Source of the DNA: Bacillota bacterium
Lineage (GTDB): Bacteria; Bacillota; Bacilli; Alicyclobacillales; SLC66
Assembly: GCA_021846145.1 (NCBI GenBank)
Contig: JAJZCJ010000193.1
Location: 1-6,307 of the forward strand
Reading direction: 5' to 3'
Length of the DNA: 6,307 bases
Numbering within the stretch: the first letter of the stretch is position 1; the number at the start of each line of letters is the position of its first letter. Made by a program: the position numbers and the translations under genes. Below are positions 6,107-6,307 of the stretch, in pieces. The notes below the pieces were generated by a model. That model did not search any database. It was not told the origin of the DNA and saw nothing but the letters and a program-made list of their open reading frames with translations.

Positions 6107-6307
6107 TTGAGAATTCGCGGAAATCATAAAATTTCATCCCAGCTGGAACGCAGCGCATCGTTGTTAGATATGCAACCACAGCCATTGGAAATGGCTATCC
6201 TAGAAAAATTTCCAGAAATAAGAATGGAAATCGGCTGTGGTAAAGGGACGTTTCTTAGTCAAATAGCTACCCTGCACCCGACAGTGTATTTTATTGGCGT
6301 AGAAAAA
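6107..6307 (+). CDS. trmB: tRNA (guanine-N7)-methyltransferase TrmB-like, 5' part only
   Basis: TrmB uses S-adenosylmethionine to make 7-methylguanosine at tRNA position 46. Only the first 67 codons are inside the window and the frame is open at the right edge. The SAM-binding motif I is clear: MEIGCGKGTFLSQIA (about 40-54), followed by HPTVYFIGVEK, which matches the family pattern of a Pro near the end of the helix and a F-I-G-[IV]-E strand. TTG at 6107 is preferred as start: AGGAG (6094-6098) is 8 bases upstream, and the resulting N-terminus M-R-I-R fits the MRxR start common in TrmB. ATG at 6101 is in frame but only 2 bases from that site. The gene is divergent from the DUF421 gene, with starts 55 bases apart. 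The catalytic and tRNA-binding C-terminal parts are not visible, so another small SAM-dependent methyltransferase is not excluded. Confidence 0.75.
   Translation, partial: MRIRGNHKISSQLERSASLLDMQPQPLEMAILEKFPEIRMEIGCGKGTFLSQIATLHPTVYFIGVEK

Overview
The window looks like chromosomal DNA of a spore-forming Firmicute (Bacillales-like). The evidence is a SpoVB-type sporulation flippase, a ComN-type post-transcriptional regulator (a family I know only from Firmicutes), strong AGGAGG-like ribosome binding sites and a moderate base composition. SecD and SecF are separate proteins here, whereas Bacillus subtilis has a fused SecDF. That argues for a relative outside Bacillus itself; an Alicyclobacillus-type lineage is possible, but I cannot fix the genus from this sequence.

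Layout, left to right. A cation diffusion facilitator (CDF) metal exporter on the minus strand runs off the left edge (1-735). A rho-independent terminator (764-791) separates it from secF (813-1715, minus) and secD (1712-2941, minus), which overlap by 4 bases. Upstream of secD on the same strand is a ComN-like gene (3010-3618) with a long N-terminal extension that contains a perfect 12-bp tandem repeat. A divergent intergenic region (3619-3742) carries candidate promoters in both directions. On the plus strand follows spoVB (3743-5332). It converges, with only an 11-base gap, on a DUF421/YetF-like membrane protein gene (5344-6051, minus). The right edge holds the 5' end of a trmB-like tRNA methyltransferase gene (from about 6107, plus). 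No stretch longer than 300 bases lacks a gene.

How the genes relate. From memory, the block DUF421 (yrbG-like), spoVB, comN-like, secD-secF resembles the yrbG-spoVB-comN-secDF neighbourhood of B. subtilis, so this is mostly conserved housekeeping and sporulation synteny rather than a foreign island. The comN-like gene, secD and secF probably form one transcription unit ending at 764-791. SecDF assists protein export, SpoVB is expected to serve spore cortex synthesis, and the CDF exporter and TrmB are functionally unrelated neighbours. I see no mobile element, CRISPR array, tRNA or rRNA. I found no convincing new system; the most unusual element is the repeat-bearing, extended ComN-like protein.
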